Positions 10,567 through 20,193 of a stretch of 64,000 bases of DNA are shown piece by piece. The notes under the pieces were generated by a model. That model did no database searches. It was not told the origin of the DNA and saw only the letters and a program-made list of their open reading frames with translations. The DNA comes from Planctomycetia bacterium (GTDB taxonomy: Bacteria; Planctomycetota; Brocadiia; Brocadiales; Brocadiaceae): positions 744,001-808,000 of the forward strand of contig JABTVC010000001.1 in assembly GCA_015075005.1 (NCBI GenBank). Reading direction: 5' to 3'. Within the stretch, counting starts at the first letter, position 1, and each line of letters opens with the position of its first letter. A program made the position numbers and the translations under genes.

Positions 10567-11130
10567 TTATTTTATCGCAGAGAAATTGATTTTATATTTT
10601 CTCTGACGATCATTAGTCTTTATAATGATTTCTGTTTTTGCCTTAGGATTTAATTTCTCATATTGGAAAAAGCAAATAACATCCTGAACTATGCGTTTTT
10701 CTTTACCAAATTCGTACTTAAACGGCAATATATTGTTTGATTCTTGCACGAGAACAACTTCAATATCCTCAGGGTTTGCAATAGGTTCGGAAACGTCAAC
10801 AGCAACTTTAATAGCCGTACATTCCTCGATTTCTTTAAGCTCTCCTGGGGTTATAGGTATATCCTTCGTAGTCTGCATTGCTGAAATAACTGCAATTTCA
10901 ATATATTTGTTCATAATCAGCCCGCCGTCTCCTTTTGGATATTCACCAAAGCAGGCTGTTTTTACAATAGGACTTTCGAAGATGTCCTTCCCTTTATGTT
11001 TTGCGCCGTACTCTTTTGCCTCTTCAATCTGCCCTTGTGTTAACTGTATATCGAATGCATTTGATAGTCTAGGAATTCCTCCTAATGCAATTATGCAAAT
11101 GAATCCCAAATACCATTTACTGACCTTCAT
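10567..11130 (-). CDS. Exported protein of unknown function, paralogue A
   Basis: Protein of 187 residues with a signal peptide (hydrophobic about 7-21, cleavage likely at SNA-F). The mature N-terminus FDIQLTQGQIEEAKEYGAK is nearly the same as in paralogue B, as are IFESPIVK and CFGEYPKG, while the C-terminal halves have diverged. The single conserved cysteine in the CFGEYPKG block is the residue most worth attention. A GGAGGG ribosome site precedes the ATG. No known domain is recognised. The tandem duplication and a co-oriented radical SAM gene define a small cassette. Confidence 0.8.
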   Translation of the reverse strand: MKVSKWYLGFICIIALGGIPRLSNAFDIQLTQGQIEEAKEYGAKHKGKDIFESPIVKTACFGEYPKGDGGLIMNKYIEIAVISAMQTTKDIPITPGELKEIEECTAIKVAVDVSEPIANPEDIEVVLVQESNNILPFKYEFGKEKRIVQDVICFFQYEKLNPKAKTEIIIKTNDRQRKYKINFSAIK

Positions 11131-11203
11131 AAAACACCCTCCGGAGATAATATTTTGTATATTTCCAGTCCTTCGACCTTATTGACATATCCATCATGCA
11201 TCT

Positions 11204-11572
11204 TTAATCTTCACATAATTTAAGTTCTTTACCCGTTATTATGCTGATTTTTTTTCCGAGGTTTCTCATTTCCCTGACTCCCCCACGGTTGGACGATTCC
11301 CCGACTTCGTCAATTATTATTTTTTTCCCCTGCGCTAAATTTAACGATACTACGTATCTTACATAGTCATTTGGTATCGATTCTCTGATATCTTTTGCGA
11401 CTTCCACACACTTTATCTTAGAAAAAGGAAAACTATCCTCGTCATCGAAAAAAAGTGTCCTTCTCACCCTCGTCGTCACTTGTTCCGTTTTTCCATCAAT
11501 AGTAATTATCTTGAAAAAGGAACTTAAAACAAGTTTGTTGGTAACATTCTTCTTCGGTGCCATTGGTTTCAC
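11204..11572 (-). CDS. Small protein of unknown function
   Basis: Protein of up to 122 residues, basic at the N-terminus, with no signal peptide and no recognised domain. Predicted structure is mixed alpha/beta, with a short motif VEVAKDIRESIPNDYVRYVV in the middle. Either GTG at 11572 or ATG at 11563 could be the start: AGGAGG lies four bases before the GTG and about 13 before the ATG, so neither spacing is ideal. It is the first gene of the minus-strand cassette that runs into the paralogue pair and the radical SAM gene, but the 73-base gap leaves co-transcription uncertain. Confidence 0.6.
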   Translation of the reverse strand: MKPMAPKKNVTNKLVLSSFFKIITIDGKTEQVTTRVRRTLFFDDEDSFPFSKIKCVEVAKDIRESIPNDYVRYVVSLNLAQGKKIIIDEVGESSNRGGVREMRNLGKKISIITGKELKLCED

Positions 11573-11785
11573 AATACCTCCTTTTTCGATTGAATAGATT
11601 TATTTACCATGATCTGACCAAGCGAGAGGAAATATATCACATTCGATTTGGATAGTCAAAAGTATTATTTTTATCAACCTTATTCCATCTGCTTATATTT
11701 AAAGACCTTAAAAGCATGATACTCTACAGGTAAGATAATATACAGAGAATAAAAAATCAATGTAAATGTCTGAGAAATTAAAGCT

Positions 11786-11828
11786 ATAAAAAAAGCTTCC
11801 CACCAATGCAGAAAAAGGTGGGAAGCTT
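11786..11828 (-). terminator. Rho-independent terminator of the PpiC gene
   Basis: A perfect 12-bp stem (AAGCTTCCCACC at 11793-11804 paired with GGTGGGAAGCTT at 11817-11828) with a 12-base loop. On the minus strand it is followed by a run of seven T. It sits about 45 bases past the stop of the minus-strand PpiC gene. The rest of the 11573-11874 gap shows nothing else I can name. Confidence 0.85.
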
Positions 11829-11874
11829 AAATATGTGCCTATCAAGAAATGGATAATCGAGAAACAGTTGTCCG

Positions 11875-12954
11875 TTATGCCTTGATATCTATTTTGGCTT
11901 TTTGTCTCAATTCTGATATGAGAACCTGTGCCTTTTCTTGTAAAACATCCTGCTTGACAATCTGTTTTATGTCATCGAATTTAACATCCTTCCCTTGCTT
12001 TATTTCTGTAACCTTTATGATGTGATATCCAAAGTTTGTTTTTACCGGGTCACTTACCTGTCCTACTTTTAGTGCAAAAGCGGCGGCAGCAAATGGTTCA
12101 ACCATTTGTCCCTTCCTCTTGAAAAATCCTAAGTCCCCTCCTTTATCTTTGGAAGGGCAATCAGAGTATTGTTTTGCAATATCTGCAAAATCTTTTCCTG
12201 CCACTACTTCAGCCTTTGCTTTATCAATTTTATTCTTAGCCTGTGCCAATTCTTCATCAGTCTTCATTGATCTGGTATCTACGAGAACATGGCTGGCCTT
12301 TACCTCTGTATCGTCATAAACGGCCTTGTTTTGTTCAAAGTGAGCCTTTAATTTTTTATCGTCAAGGTCTTTGCCCAGATATTTTTCTAAAGATAGTGAT
12401 ATGGTGATATCCTTTTTTAAATCATCAATGCTGCTTCCGTGTGATTCTAATACCTGCTCGAGGGTTTGATTTGCCAAGGTCGGATTTGACTTGATTTCTT
12501 CCCGTACCTTGTTCAACTCTGCGTCTATGGTCGCCTTAGCTGGCTCGATCTTTTTGTCTCTGATAAATTGCATAATAAGCTTTTGGGTAATTAAACCATC
12601 AAGTATCTGTTTTGTAACTGACGGAAGTTGTTCCTCGCTTATTTGATTCCCAAATCTGGTGAGTATGAGATTAACATCTTTTTGATCGATATTCTCACCG
12701 TTTACCGTTGCTAAAATCTTATTTGAGTTTTCTTCTTTTTTGACGGGTACAGCTTCTTTTGGTTTGGGCTCATTGGCCACGGTCTTTGCTTCACTCTTGG
12801 CCTCAGCTTTTGGCGCAGTTTTCGCATTTTTCTGGGGCGATGTCTGAGGTGATGAAGGTTTTGGCGCATATGTTTCAGCAGCATAAGTACTGAGATGAAT
12901 GCATAATATTCCACCTAAAATAATCCCTAACGGCTTAACGCAACCTCTTAACAT
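11875..12954 (-). CDS. Exported PpiC-type peptidyl-prolyl isomerase (SurA/PrsA-like foldase)
   Basis: Periplasmic or envelope chaperone, 359 residues. The N-terminus is a signal peptide (hydrophobic about 8-25). Residues 30-80 are a linker rich in Lys, Pro and Ala. A SurA-N-like chaperone region follows ([18 protein letters not shown], then [13 protein letters not shown]). The C-terminal parvulin domain shows [32 protein letters not shown]-like residues, and FGYHIIKV. It probably helps fold outer-membrane or secreted proteins. It stands alone, with its own terminator downstream. Confidence 0.9.
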   Translation of the reverse strand: MLRGCVKPLGIILGGILCIHLSTYAAETYAPKPSSPQTSPQKNAKTAPKAEAKSEAKTVANEPKPKEAVPVKKEENSNKILATVNGENIDQKDVNLILTRFGNQISEEQLPSVTKQILDGLITQKLIMQFIRDKKIEPAKATIDAELNKVREEIKSNPTLANQTLEQVLESHGSSIDDLKKDITISLSLEKYLGKDLDDKKLKAHFEQNKAVYDDTEVKASHVLVDTRSMKTDEELAQAKNKIDKAKAEVVAGKDFADIAKQYSDCPSKDKGGDLGFFKRKGQMVEPFAAAAFALKVGQVSDPVKTNFGYHIIKVTEIKQGKDVKFDDIKQIVKQDVLQEKAQVLISELRQKAKIDIKA

Positions 12955-13126
12955 GGACTTCTCCTATCGTTAAAAAAATTAAAAAATAACAAAAATAATT
13001 TTAATACATTTTAACATAATGTCAAACTACTTCTTTTTTCCTTTACGGTCGAACCGGTTCTTTGGTCTTTATTATCTCTTCTGGAATTATTGTTTGTTTA
13101 AAAGCCATGAGGGTATGCATGTGCTG

Positions 13127-13753
13127 TCAGGAGGGGTTTTTCATGCATGATATCATATCAAATAAACCTCGTCTGATCATCATTACTGCAATCGCTGCCA
13201 GTAACAGGGCTGCAACCTTAGCAAAGGCCTTGGAACCCCCGTTTCCCATGAGCCGGTGGATAAATTCTGACTTCAGGAGCACGATCCATACAATGATAAG
13301 ATTGATCACCAGTGAAGTTATGGTAGGAACATAACCATACGTGTCCACGGTAATAATAATCGAGGTTAAAACAGCCGGGCCCACAATGAGTGGAATGCCT
13401 AGTGGAACAACGCCCATTGTTGCAGAGAATGTTCGCTTTCCTTTTTCTGCAAAGAGCAAGTCATTGATGGCGAATACCAGCAGCAGAAGTCCTCCGGCTA
13501 TTTTAAAATCATATATTTCGATTCCCAGTACAGAAAAATCAAATTTTCCAATGGCCAGAAAACCTATACTTACGGAAAGTGCGGTAATTACAGACTGATG
13601 AATAATTTTTGTCTTCTGTGGTTTTTCTGTTCCTTCCGCCAATGACATAAAAACAGGGAGTATTCCTATCACATCAATTGCTATAAAAAGAGGGATAAAG
13701 GCGAGGAGAAAATTGTGCCAATGTTCAATATACAGGAATGGTAATTCTTTCAT
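13127..13753 (-). CDS. MarC family integral membrane protein (UPF0056)
   Basis: 208-residue membrane protein with about six hydrophobic segments and the MarC-family features FIPLFIAIDVIGILPVF near the N-terminus and MGVVPLGIPLIVGPAVLT in the middle. The function of the family is not known; the old link to multiple antibiotic resistance was withdrawn. Its start lies only seven bases after the stop of the sigma-54 activator gene, so it is most likely the third gene of a kinase/regulator/MarC operon. Confidence 0.88.
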   Translation of the reverse strand: MKELPFLYIEHWHNFLLAFIPLFIAIDVIGILPVFMSLAEGTEKPQKTKIIHQSVITALSVSIGFLAIGKFDFSVLGIEIYDFKIAGGLLLLVFAINDLLFAEKGKRTFSATMGVVPLGIPLIVGPAVLTSIIITVDTYGYVPTITSLVINLIIVWIVLLKSEFIHRLMGNGGSKAFAKVAALLLAAIAVMMIRRGLFDMISCMKNPS

Positions 13754-13759
13754 AACATT

Positions 13760-15121
13760 TTACCACAGGAGTTCGGTGATCTTATGTTTAATGAGTTTAT
13801 TGTAAAAACTGGCGCGGGAGATTTGTAGTATTTTAGCAGCCTTTTCCTTGTCTGCGTTCGTCAATTCCAGGGTGTTGATGATTATTTGACGTTCAACCTG
13901 ATCCATTAGTACCTGAAGGGATTTCCCCGACAAGTCCTGGAGTGATCCGATTTTTTCCTGGTATAAAGGAGCATCCCCAGGTTCAATCATACTTCCCTTA
14001 CAAAGAATTACTGCACGTTCGACGACGTTCTCAAGTTCCCTGATATTTCCAGGCCAATTATAAGACATGAGCTTGGTTAAAGCCTCACGGGAAATCCCTT
14101 CTGCCTTTTTCCTGTTCTTCTTGTTATGAATAGAAAGAAAATGTGCAACAAGCATGGGGATGTCGTCTGTTCGCTCCCGTAAGGGTGGTAAAAGTATCCG
14201 GATGACATTAAGTCTGTAGAAAAGGTCCCTGCGGAACAGACCTTTTTCCACACGGTCATCAAGGTCTGCATTGGTTGCTGCAATGATGCGCACATTTACT
14301 TTTATAGATTCGTCGCTTCCAACCGCTTCAAACTCGCTATCTTGTAGTACCCGAAGCAATTTTGCCTGTACGGACAGAGAAATATTGCCAATTTCATCCA
14401 GAAATATCGTGCCGCGGTCGGCTGTTCTAAAGCGACCGATTCTATCTCTGGTAGCGCCGGTGAATGCCCCTTTTTCATGGCCAAATAGTTCGCTTTCCAA
14501 TAATGTTTCTACCAAAGCCGCACAGTCTACCTTTACAAACGGATAATCTTTACGAATGCTGTTATAGTGAATTGCCCGGGCCACCAATTCCTTACCTGTT
14601 CCTGTTTCCCCTTGAATCAAGATATTGGCTTCTGTGTTAGATACGTTCGATATAATTTCGTATATTTTTTTAATCTTTGGACTCTCGCCAATGATGTTGC
14701 CAAAGGTATATTTTTCTCCAAGCTCTGAACGCAGCCGGTCCACTTCGCCTTCCAGGCGTTGTAGTTGCAATATTTTTTCGATCACGATGATAAGCTCGTC
14801 GCGTTTAAATGGTTTCGTAATGTAGTCAGAGGCGCCAAGTTTCATGGCTTCCACAGCATTAGTGACTGTACCATAACTGGTCATCACGATCACATCTATG
14901 TTTGGATTGTGATGCTTGATCTTTTTCAAAACCTCTATGCCGTCCATATCTGGCATGACTAAGTCCGTAAGAACAATGGTGTACACACCGCTCATGGATA
15001 CCTTGTCAATGGCATCTTTGCCATGCGTGACGGCATCCGAAGCATACCCCTTACTTTTCAGGAGTTCCTTACACATCTCGCCCATGGCCGTATCATCATC
15101 TACTATCAATATCTTTTTCAA
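13760..15121 (-). CDS. Sigma-54-dependent response regulator (NtrC/AtoC family)
   Basis: 453-residue enhancer-binding protein. Receiver domain residues 1-120 with phospho-acceptor Asp53 and acidic pocket VDDD; AAA+ domain about 140-370 with Walker A GETGTGKE (171-178), the sigma-54 contact loop GAFTGA (218-223) and Walker B region TIFLDEIGN; Fis-type helix-turn-helix at the end (KAAKILQISRASFYNKL). All key motifs are intact. It follows the split histidine kinase by 30 bases and is followed by marC, so the cognate sensor is most likely the kinase at 15151-16286. Targets are unknown. Confidence 0.93.
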   Translation of the reverse strand: MKKILIVDDDTAMGEMCKELLKSKGYASDAVTHGKDAIDKVSMSGVYTIVLTDLVMPDMDGIEVLKKIKHHNPNIDVIVMTSYGTVTNAVEAMKLGASDYITKPFKRDELIIVIEKILQLQRLEGEVDRLRSELGEKYTFGNIIGESPKIKKIYEIISNVSNTEANILIQGETGTGKELVARAIHYNSIRKDYPFVKVDCAALVETLLESELFGHEKGAFTGATRDRIGRFRTADRGTIFLDEIGNISLSVQAKLLRVLQDSEFEAVGSDESIKVNVRIIAATNADLDDRVEKGLFRRDLFYRLNVIRILLPPLRERTDDIPMLVAHFLSIHNKKNRKKAEGISREALTKLMSYNWPGNIRELENVVERAVILCKGSMIEPGDAPLYQEKIGSLQDLSGKSLQVLMDQVERQIIINTLELTNADKEKAAKILQISRASFYNKLIKHKITELLW

Positions 15122-15150
15122 GACGCTTGTTCCTCAACGAAAAATAACTT

Positions 15151-16286
15151 TCATAGCGGTAATGATATCACAAATTTAGTGCCGCTGCCGGCACGGCTTT
15201 CTAAGGTTATTTTACCACTATGGGCAGAAATGATGTTTTTGCAAACCGATAAGCCCAATCCCGTCCCTTTACCAGGTTCTTTGGTGGTGAAGAAGGGTGA
15301 AAAGATATGCTTTCGTTTATCATGGGGTATGCCGGTCCCGTTGTCCTCAAAAATAATTTCAACGGACTGTGTTTCATGGTTCATCCGGGTTTCAACAAAG
15401 ATATCTCCTCCCTGGGGTAAGGCATCCACCGCATTATTAACAAGGTTTAAAATTACCTGTTGAATTTGATTTCCATCAACTAATAAAGACGGCGCCTGGT
15501 TATCGAATGCTGTGTGAAGTTTTATTTTATGAATGATCAGACGATGTTCAACAAGGGAAAAGATACTAGTGATCAAATTATGGATGTTGCATAATTTTCT
15601 TCACAATCGGATTTTCTTGAAAAATCCAGCAGACTTCGGGTAGTTTTTTGACACTTTATTACCTGTTCGGAAATGGTTTTGACGCGCCCTAACAAATTTT
15701 CATCCCGGATATCTTCTGCCAGTAATTCGCAATAGCCGGAAATGGTGGCGAGCGGTGTGTCCAATTCATGAGCAAGGCTCGAGGCAAGTATTCCGATGGA
15801 CGCCATTTTTTCCGATTGCAAAAGTTGATTTTGTAGAGATTTGAGTTCTTCGTAGGCATGCCTGAGTTCCCGTATTCGCTTGCCTAATTCTAGTCGTTGT
15901 TGTTCCCGTTCGCCTTCAAGTAGCTTTCTTTCCGTTATATCTCTGAAAATTTCTACCGTGTATTCCACCGTGCCTCCTTTTCCTGTAATGGGGAATACAA
16001 AATGTTCCATGAAGTACTCTCTCCCATCAGTCCCAACGGTACCTTTGATTATTTGTTGGGGTTTGCCAGTTTCAAAAACCTTTCCCGTTACACAATTTTC
16101 ACACGGCGTATTTTTCCCCCACAATTGTGCATAACACTTATTTCCCACCAGGGAACGCCAATTTTTTCCTGCTCGCTTGCTTGCGGCTTCATTTACAAAT
16201 ATAATTTGAAAGTTCCTGTCTACAATGCTAATACAATCATGAATGCCGTCCAGGGCTGTTTGGAGAAATCTTTCTGATACATCCAT
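15151..16286 (-). CDS. PAS-domain sensor histidine kinase, interrupted by a frameshift
   Basis: Cytoplasmic sensor kinase. First part (16286-15573, 237 residues): PAS domain with the C-containing stretch NKCYAQLWGKNTPCENC, a short coiled coil, and a HisKA domain with the phospho-acceptor His in SSLAHELDTPLATISGY. Second part (15576-15151, 141 residues): HATPase with N-box VILNLVNNAVDALP and G-boxes EDNGTGIPHD and GTGLGLSV. The join is a frameshift: the first frame stops at TGA (15575-15573), and the second can only start at an overlapping TTG. The cut falls between HisKA and the ATPase domain, and homologues have both in one chain. A sequencing error is likely, but a real split kinase is not excluded. 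Confidence 0.8.
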
Positions 16287-16545
16287 GGTATTTCCTCAAA
16301 AGATAAGATGTAGCATAAAAACATAAGTTAAACAGAAACTATTCCTAAAAAAATTACTATAGCATAAGTCTTAATATTACCGCAATATATAAAACTATTA
16401 CTATGCTTTTTTTGCTTGCCAATAGTTCGCAGATTCGGTAATATTTCTCCTCAGCATTTATGGTCATTCCCATATATTTCATATCACGCTTGGACGATCC
16501 GCGTATAAAAAGAAATCGTGTATCATCGTTGAGTTGTCATGCATT

Positions 16546-18066
16546 ATGATAAAAAATAATCTTTGGAAACGGATACTCTTTGGATATATTGCTATTGTGT
16601 TATTCATGCTGGCAATGAGTTTTTATTTAATCTTTCGTCTCAACTATCTCAATAAGGTTACTGACTCAATTATGAGGGCAGATATCCCCTTTGTGGAAAA
16701 GGGAGAAAAGCTGATGGATAGTCTTCTTGAACAGATTAGAAATGAAAAAAAATACATTATTACCAACGATAACGCCTTTTTAGATCTCTTTGGGCAGAAG
16801 AAGAGAGAGTTTCAGGAACGGCTTAAATACTTAGAGGAATCTGTAACGAATCGAGAAAAGGAGACGTTAATAAATCAGATAAAAGAACTGCATAAGAAAT
16901 ATCTTTTCATGATTTCTAAAGAAATCATCCTGGCAGGAAAGGAGGAGATTATTTCTCCCGACGCCCGATATGAGGATGAAAAGAAAATGATACTGGATCG
17001 GCTTACCGAATCTATCAATAAACTAATCCTTACCACTCAGGCAGAGTTAATTAAAAAAATTGGACTGTTTCAAGAAATTGGATACAAAGCCACAAAAATA
17101 TCCCTTGTTATAATCCTCTTTGCCGTTTTATTTGGGGCGTTTTTTGCCTACTTTTTTACGCGCAGCATATGCGCCCCCGTAAGAATTCTCAAGGATGCCA
17201 CGGAACGTATTGCACATGGGGATTTAGATTATCGGATTGAAGTAACATCAAACGACGAAATTGGCACTTTGGGAACGGCCTTTAATCAAATGTGTAATAA
17301 ACTCAAAGAAATGGACCAGATGAAAACAGATTTTGTCTCCAACATCTCTCACAACCTGAAAACCCCGTTAACGGTCATCCGTGAGGCGAACGATCTCCTG
17401 TTGGAAAAAATTGCTGGTCCGATATCCGGTTCGCAAGAGAAACTCCTGAATATTACCCGGGAGGAGGCCATTCGGCTTACCATAATGATTAATGACCTGC
17501 TTGACATTTCACGGATCGAAGCAGGGTTGATGCGTTACAATTTCCAGTATTCTGATATTCAGGATATTGTTCGAAAGAGCGCGGATGAGATACGTTTTTT
17601 GGCAGAAAGTAAACATATCCATGTCCAATGGACAAGCGGGGACTTTATGCAGAATATCTTACTGGATCGTGATAAAATTGCGCAGGTAATGGATAACCTT
17701 TTAAGTAATGCCATTAAATTTACTCCGTCTGGAGGTAGTATCACAATAACCTTGAGTGAGGTTGATTCCGAAAACGTGCCCCATTATTTTGCAGAGCAGA
17801 ATCGGCTGAATAACATCCATTCTTTTGTGAGAGTCAGCATATCAGACACAGGAATTGGGATACCCGTCGAATGTCATAAAATGATCTTTGACAAATTCCA
17901 GCAGGTTAATAACAAAGGAAAGGGCGGAATGAGAGGAACTGGGCTGGGCCTTTCTATCGCAAAACATATTGTGCTTGACCATGGGGGTGATATTTGGTTA
18001 GAAAACAATAATGAGAAGGGGAGCACCTTCCATTTTACCCTTCCTTTCAGATATGATTACAGTTAA
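16546..18066 (+). CDS. Membrane sensor histidine kinase with HAMP domain
   Basis: About 506 residues. Two transmembrane segments (about 10-32 and 182-204) enclose a periplasmic, helix-rich sensor region of 150 residues. A HAMP domain follows (about 205-260), then HisKA with the His in FVSNISHNLKTPLTVIRE, and HATPase with VMDNLLSNAIKFTP, DTGIGIPVE and GTGLGLSIAKH. The upstream TTG at 16534 would add four residues; I prefer ATG 16546. It precedes a lipoprotein gene and a decayed sigma-54 activator, which together form a sensor-regulator operon. Confidence 0.88.
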   Translation: MIKNNLWKRILFGYIAIVLFMLAMSFYLIFRLNYLNKVTDSIMRADIPFVEKGEKLMDSLLEQIRNEKKYIITNDNAFLDLFGQKKREFQERLKYLEESVTNREKETLINQIKELHKKYLFMISKEIILAGKEEIISPDARYEDEKKMILDRLTESINKLILTTQAELIKKIGLFQEIGYKATKISLVIILFAVLFGAFFAYFFTRSICAPVRILKDATERIAHGDLDYRIEVTSNDEIGTLGTAFNQMCNKLKEMDQMKTDFVSNISHNLKTPLTVIREANDLLLEKIAGPISGSQEKLLNITREEAIRLTIMINDLLDISRIEAGLMRYNFQYSDIQDIVRKSADEIRFLAESKHIHVQWTSGDFMQNILLDRDKIAQVMDNLLSNAIKFTPSGGSITITLSEVDSENVPHYFAEQNRLNNIHSFVRVSISDTGIGIPVECHKMIFDKFQQVNNKGKGGMRGTGLGLSIAKHIVLDHGGDIWLENNNEKGSTFHFTLPFRYDYS

Positions 18067-18103
18067 AGGCACAGTATTGAAAAAATCTACTAAAAGCAAA
18101 ATA

Positions 18104-18520
18104 ATGAATATTTTATCTATGAAAAAAAAATACCTTCTTCCGTTTTTTGTCTTTTCCATACTCATTCATGATGCCGGCTGTGTTTGCGCAACCCATAAGG
18201 AGTTAAGTGCCAGGAATGAAGAAATCAAAAGCGTCAGGCTCGACCTTCAACTCAAGGAAAAAACCATTGACGGGCTATTAGATCGTCTTTCTTTGAAGGA
18301 TCAGGAGATCGGGAGGCTTACTGACGAACTCCATGCTGCGAAGATGACCATTGAAGATCTTAAAAGCGATATAGAAAAACTCAGGGAAGTTGATGTGCAG
18401 ATGGAAGAAAAGAAGAAGGAGGTTGACACAGGTATCGAGGAAACAATTTCTGTGAGTGTTCCTGAAGCAACTCCTGGGATTGAACCGACAACGTACGGGG
18501 AAGAATCAAAAACAGAATAA
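18104..18520 (+). CDS. Probable lipoprotein with coiled coil
   Basis: About 139 residues. A short basic N-terminus and hydrophobic core end in a lipobox-like DAGC, after which the protein is strongly charged and helical (residues about 35-110) with heptad-like Leu/Ile spacing, then an acidic, Thr/Pro-containing tail. It sits between a kinase and its response regulator, so a role in signal input at the membrane is possible. The start is uncertain: ATG 18104 and ATG 18119 are both in frame and neither has a clear ribosome site. Confidence 0.6.
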   Translation: MNILSMKKKYLLPFFVFSILIHDAGCVCATHKELSARNEEIKSVRLDLQLKEKTIDGLLDRLSLKDQEIGRLTDELHAAKMTIEDLKSDIEKLREVDVQMEEKKKEVDTGIEETISVSVPEATPGIEPTTYGEESKTE

Positions 18521-18539
18521 TTTCGAGGTAAGTTAATCC

Positions 18540-19932
18540 ATGTCAGGTGAAAAGATACTCGTTATAGACGATGATGCAAATATCCTGGAGGTCATCCGTA
18601 TGCGTTTAAAAGCATGGGGTTATTATGTCACGATTGCAAAAGACGGCCTTGAGGCAAAGGCAGCCTTATCGAATAACGCCTTCAATCTTGCCATCGTTGA
18701 TTTGCGATTATCCGAAGAAAATGGCATTGAACTTATGGAAGAAATCATACGATGTCATCCTCATCTTCCGTTATTATTCTGACGGCTCACGGCACTATTG
18801 AAAGTGCTGTCAAAGCCATGACAAAGGGGGCGTACAGCTACATTACCAAACCATTTCATAATGAAGATCTGCTGCTCCATATTAAAAATGCCCTGGAAAA
18901 GCACTATCTCACCAGAGAAATTGAGCAGCTCAGGAGTCAGCTCGATGACCGGCACGACTTTAAGCAAATCATCGGTAAAGATAAACGAATGCAGGAAATT
19001 TTTGAGCGAGTTTCCAGAATAGCAAAAACTGATTGCACCGTTTCTCTCTCTGGTGAAAGCGGTACAGGCAAAGAACTCCTTGCGGGTGCTGTCCATCGCA
19101 ACAGTAATCGGTCGAAAAAACCTTTTATTGTTGCAAATTGCAGTGTTGCCTCAGAGGAATTATTGAAGATGAACTATTTGGACGTGTACGAGCTGCCCGG
19201 GTTGATATCACGGACAAAAAGAAGGACTTTTCGTACAAGCGGATGGAGGTACCATTTTTTTTTGAATGAGATTGGTAATATTTCACCGTCTTTACAGATA
19301 AAGCTTTTGAGGTTATTACAAGAAGGGGTAATTACGCCAATCGGCGGTGTAAAGAGTGTTAAGGTCAATGTGCGGGTTATTGTTGCTTCAAATATGGATT
19401 TGCAAAAGGCCGTGAATGACGGCACATTTCGTAAAGATTTGTTTTATAAAATCAATATCGTACCCATGTATATTCCGCCTTTACGGGAAAGGAGGACGAT
19501 ATCCCGTTACTGGCTGCTTACTTTATGACAGGATTTTGTAAGGTGCTGAAAAAAGATATCATCGGTTTTACCCCTGCAGCCATTCAGAGAATGCTTGTTT
19601 ATGATTGGCCTGACAATGTGCGTGAATTACAGAATAAGGTTGAACATGCCGTTATTATGGCCAATAAGAATGTCATTGCCACGGATGACATCTTTGCGGG
19701 CGCAAATACCCTTAAAAGTACCTTCAATTCTTATAAAGACGCAAAGGAAAGATTTGAACGAGAATACATAGAAAATCTTCTGAAAATAACCAAAGGGAAT
19801 GTTTCTTCGGCTTCAAAGATGGCAAAACGTTATAGGGCGGATATCTACAAGTTGATTAAAAAATATCATATCGATCCAGAGAATTATAAAAACGGGCTGA
19901 TTACGGTAAATACGGAAAAGGTTTGTTCGTGA
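18540..19932 (+). pseudogene. Decayed sigma-54-type response regulator
   Basis: Reads as an NtrC-family regulator broken in several places. The receiver (from 18540, Asp54 present) shifts frame near 18770; the next frame carries TAHGTIESAVKAMTKGA and Walker A GESGTGKE; further shifts are needed near 19164, 19230, in the T-run at 19255-19263 and near 19492; the last part (19525-19932) has the end of the AAA+ domain (YDWPDNVRELQNKVEHAV) and a Fis-type helix. The loop that should read GAFTGA is replaced by RAARVDIT in the best reading frame, so it could not contact sigma-54 in the usual way even if the frame were restored. The many lesions plus the lost motif favour true decay. Confidence 0.8.
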
Positions 19933-20193
19933 CCAAAGTAAAGTCCGTTATTTGAAACTCCAGTGGGTTATTCATGTTTGAAAAAATGGCAAAGTATGCC
20001 CTTTAAATATCATTCGGTCAAAGGTTGAAATTGCACCAGTAATTTTCGGATTCTCCAGTATTAGAGGTGATTAAATGTTTTCTAAATGGTTTTAGCGACT
20101 TTCTATTCGGAAACTGTCACGATAGTAATAAAATCATTAATTTGGATTTTGCTGCAGTATAAGGGGTATTTCTAAATAAGGGGAAGTAACGTC

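Noticed and set aside
10691-11185. Plus-strand frame of 164 codons over paralogue A
   Set aside because: Antisense shadow of a gene with signal peptide, ribosome site and a paralogue.
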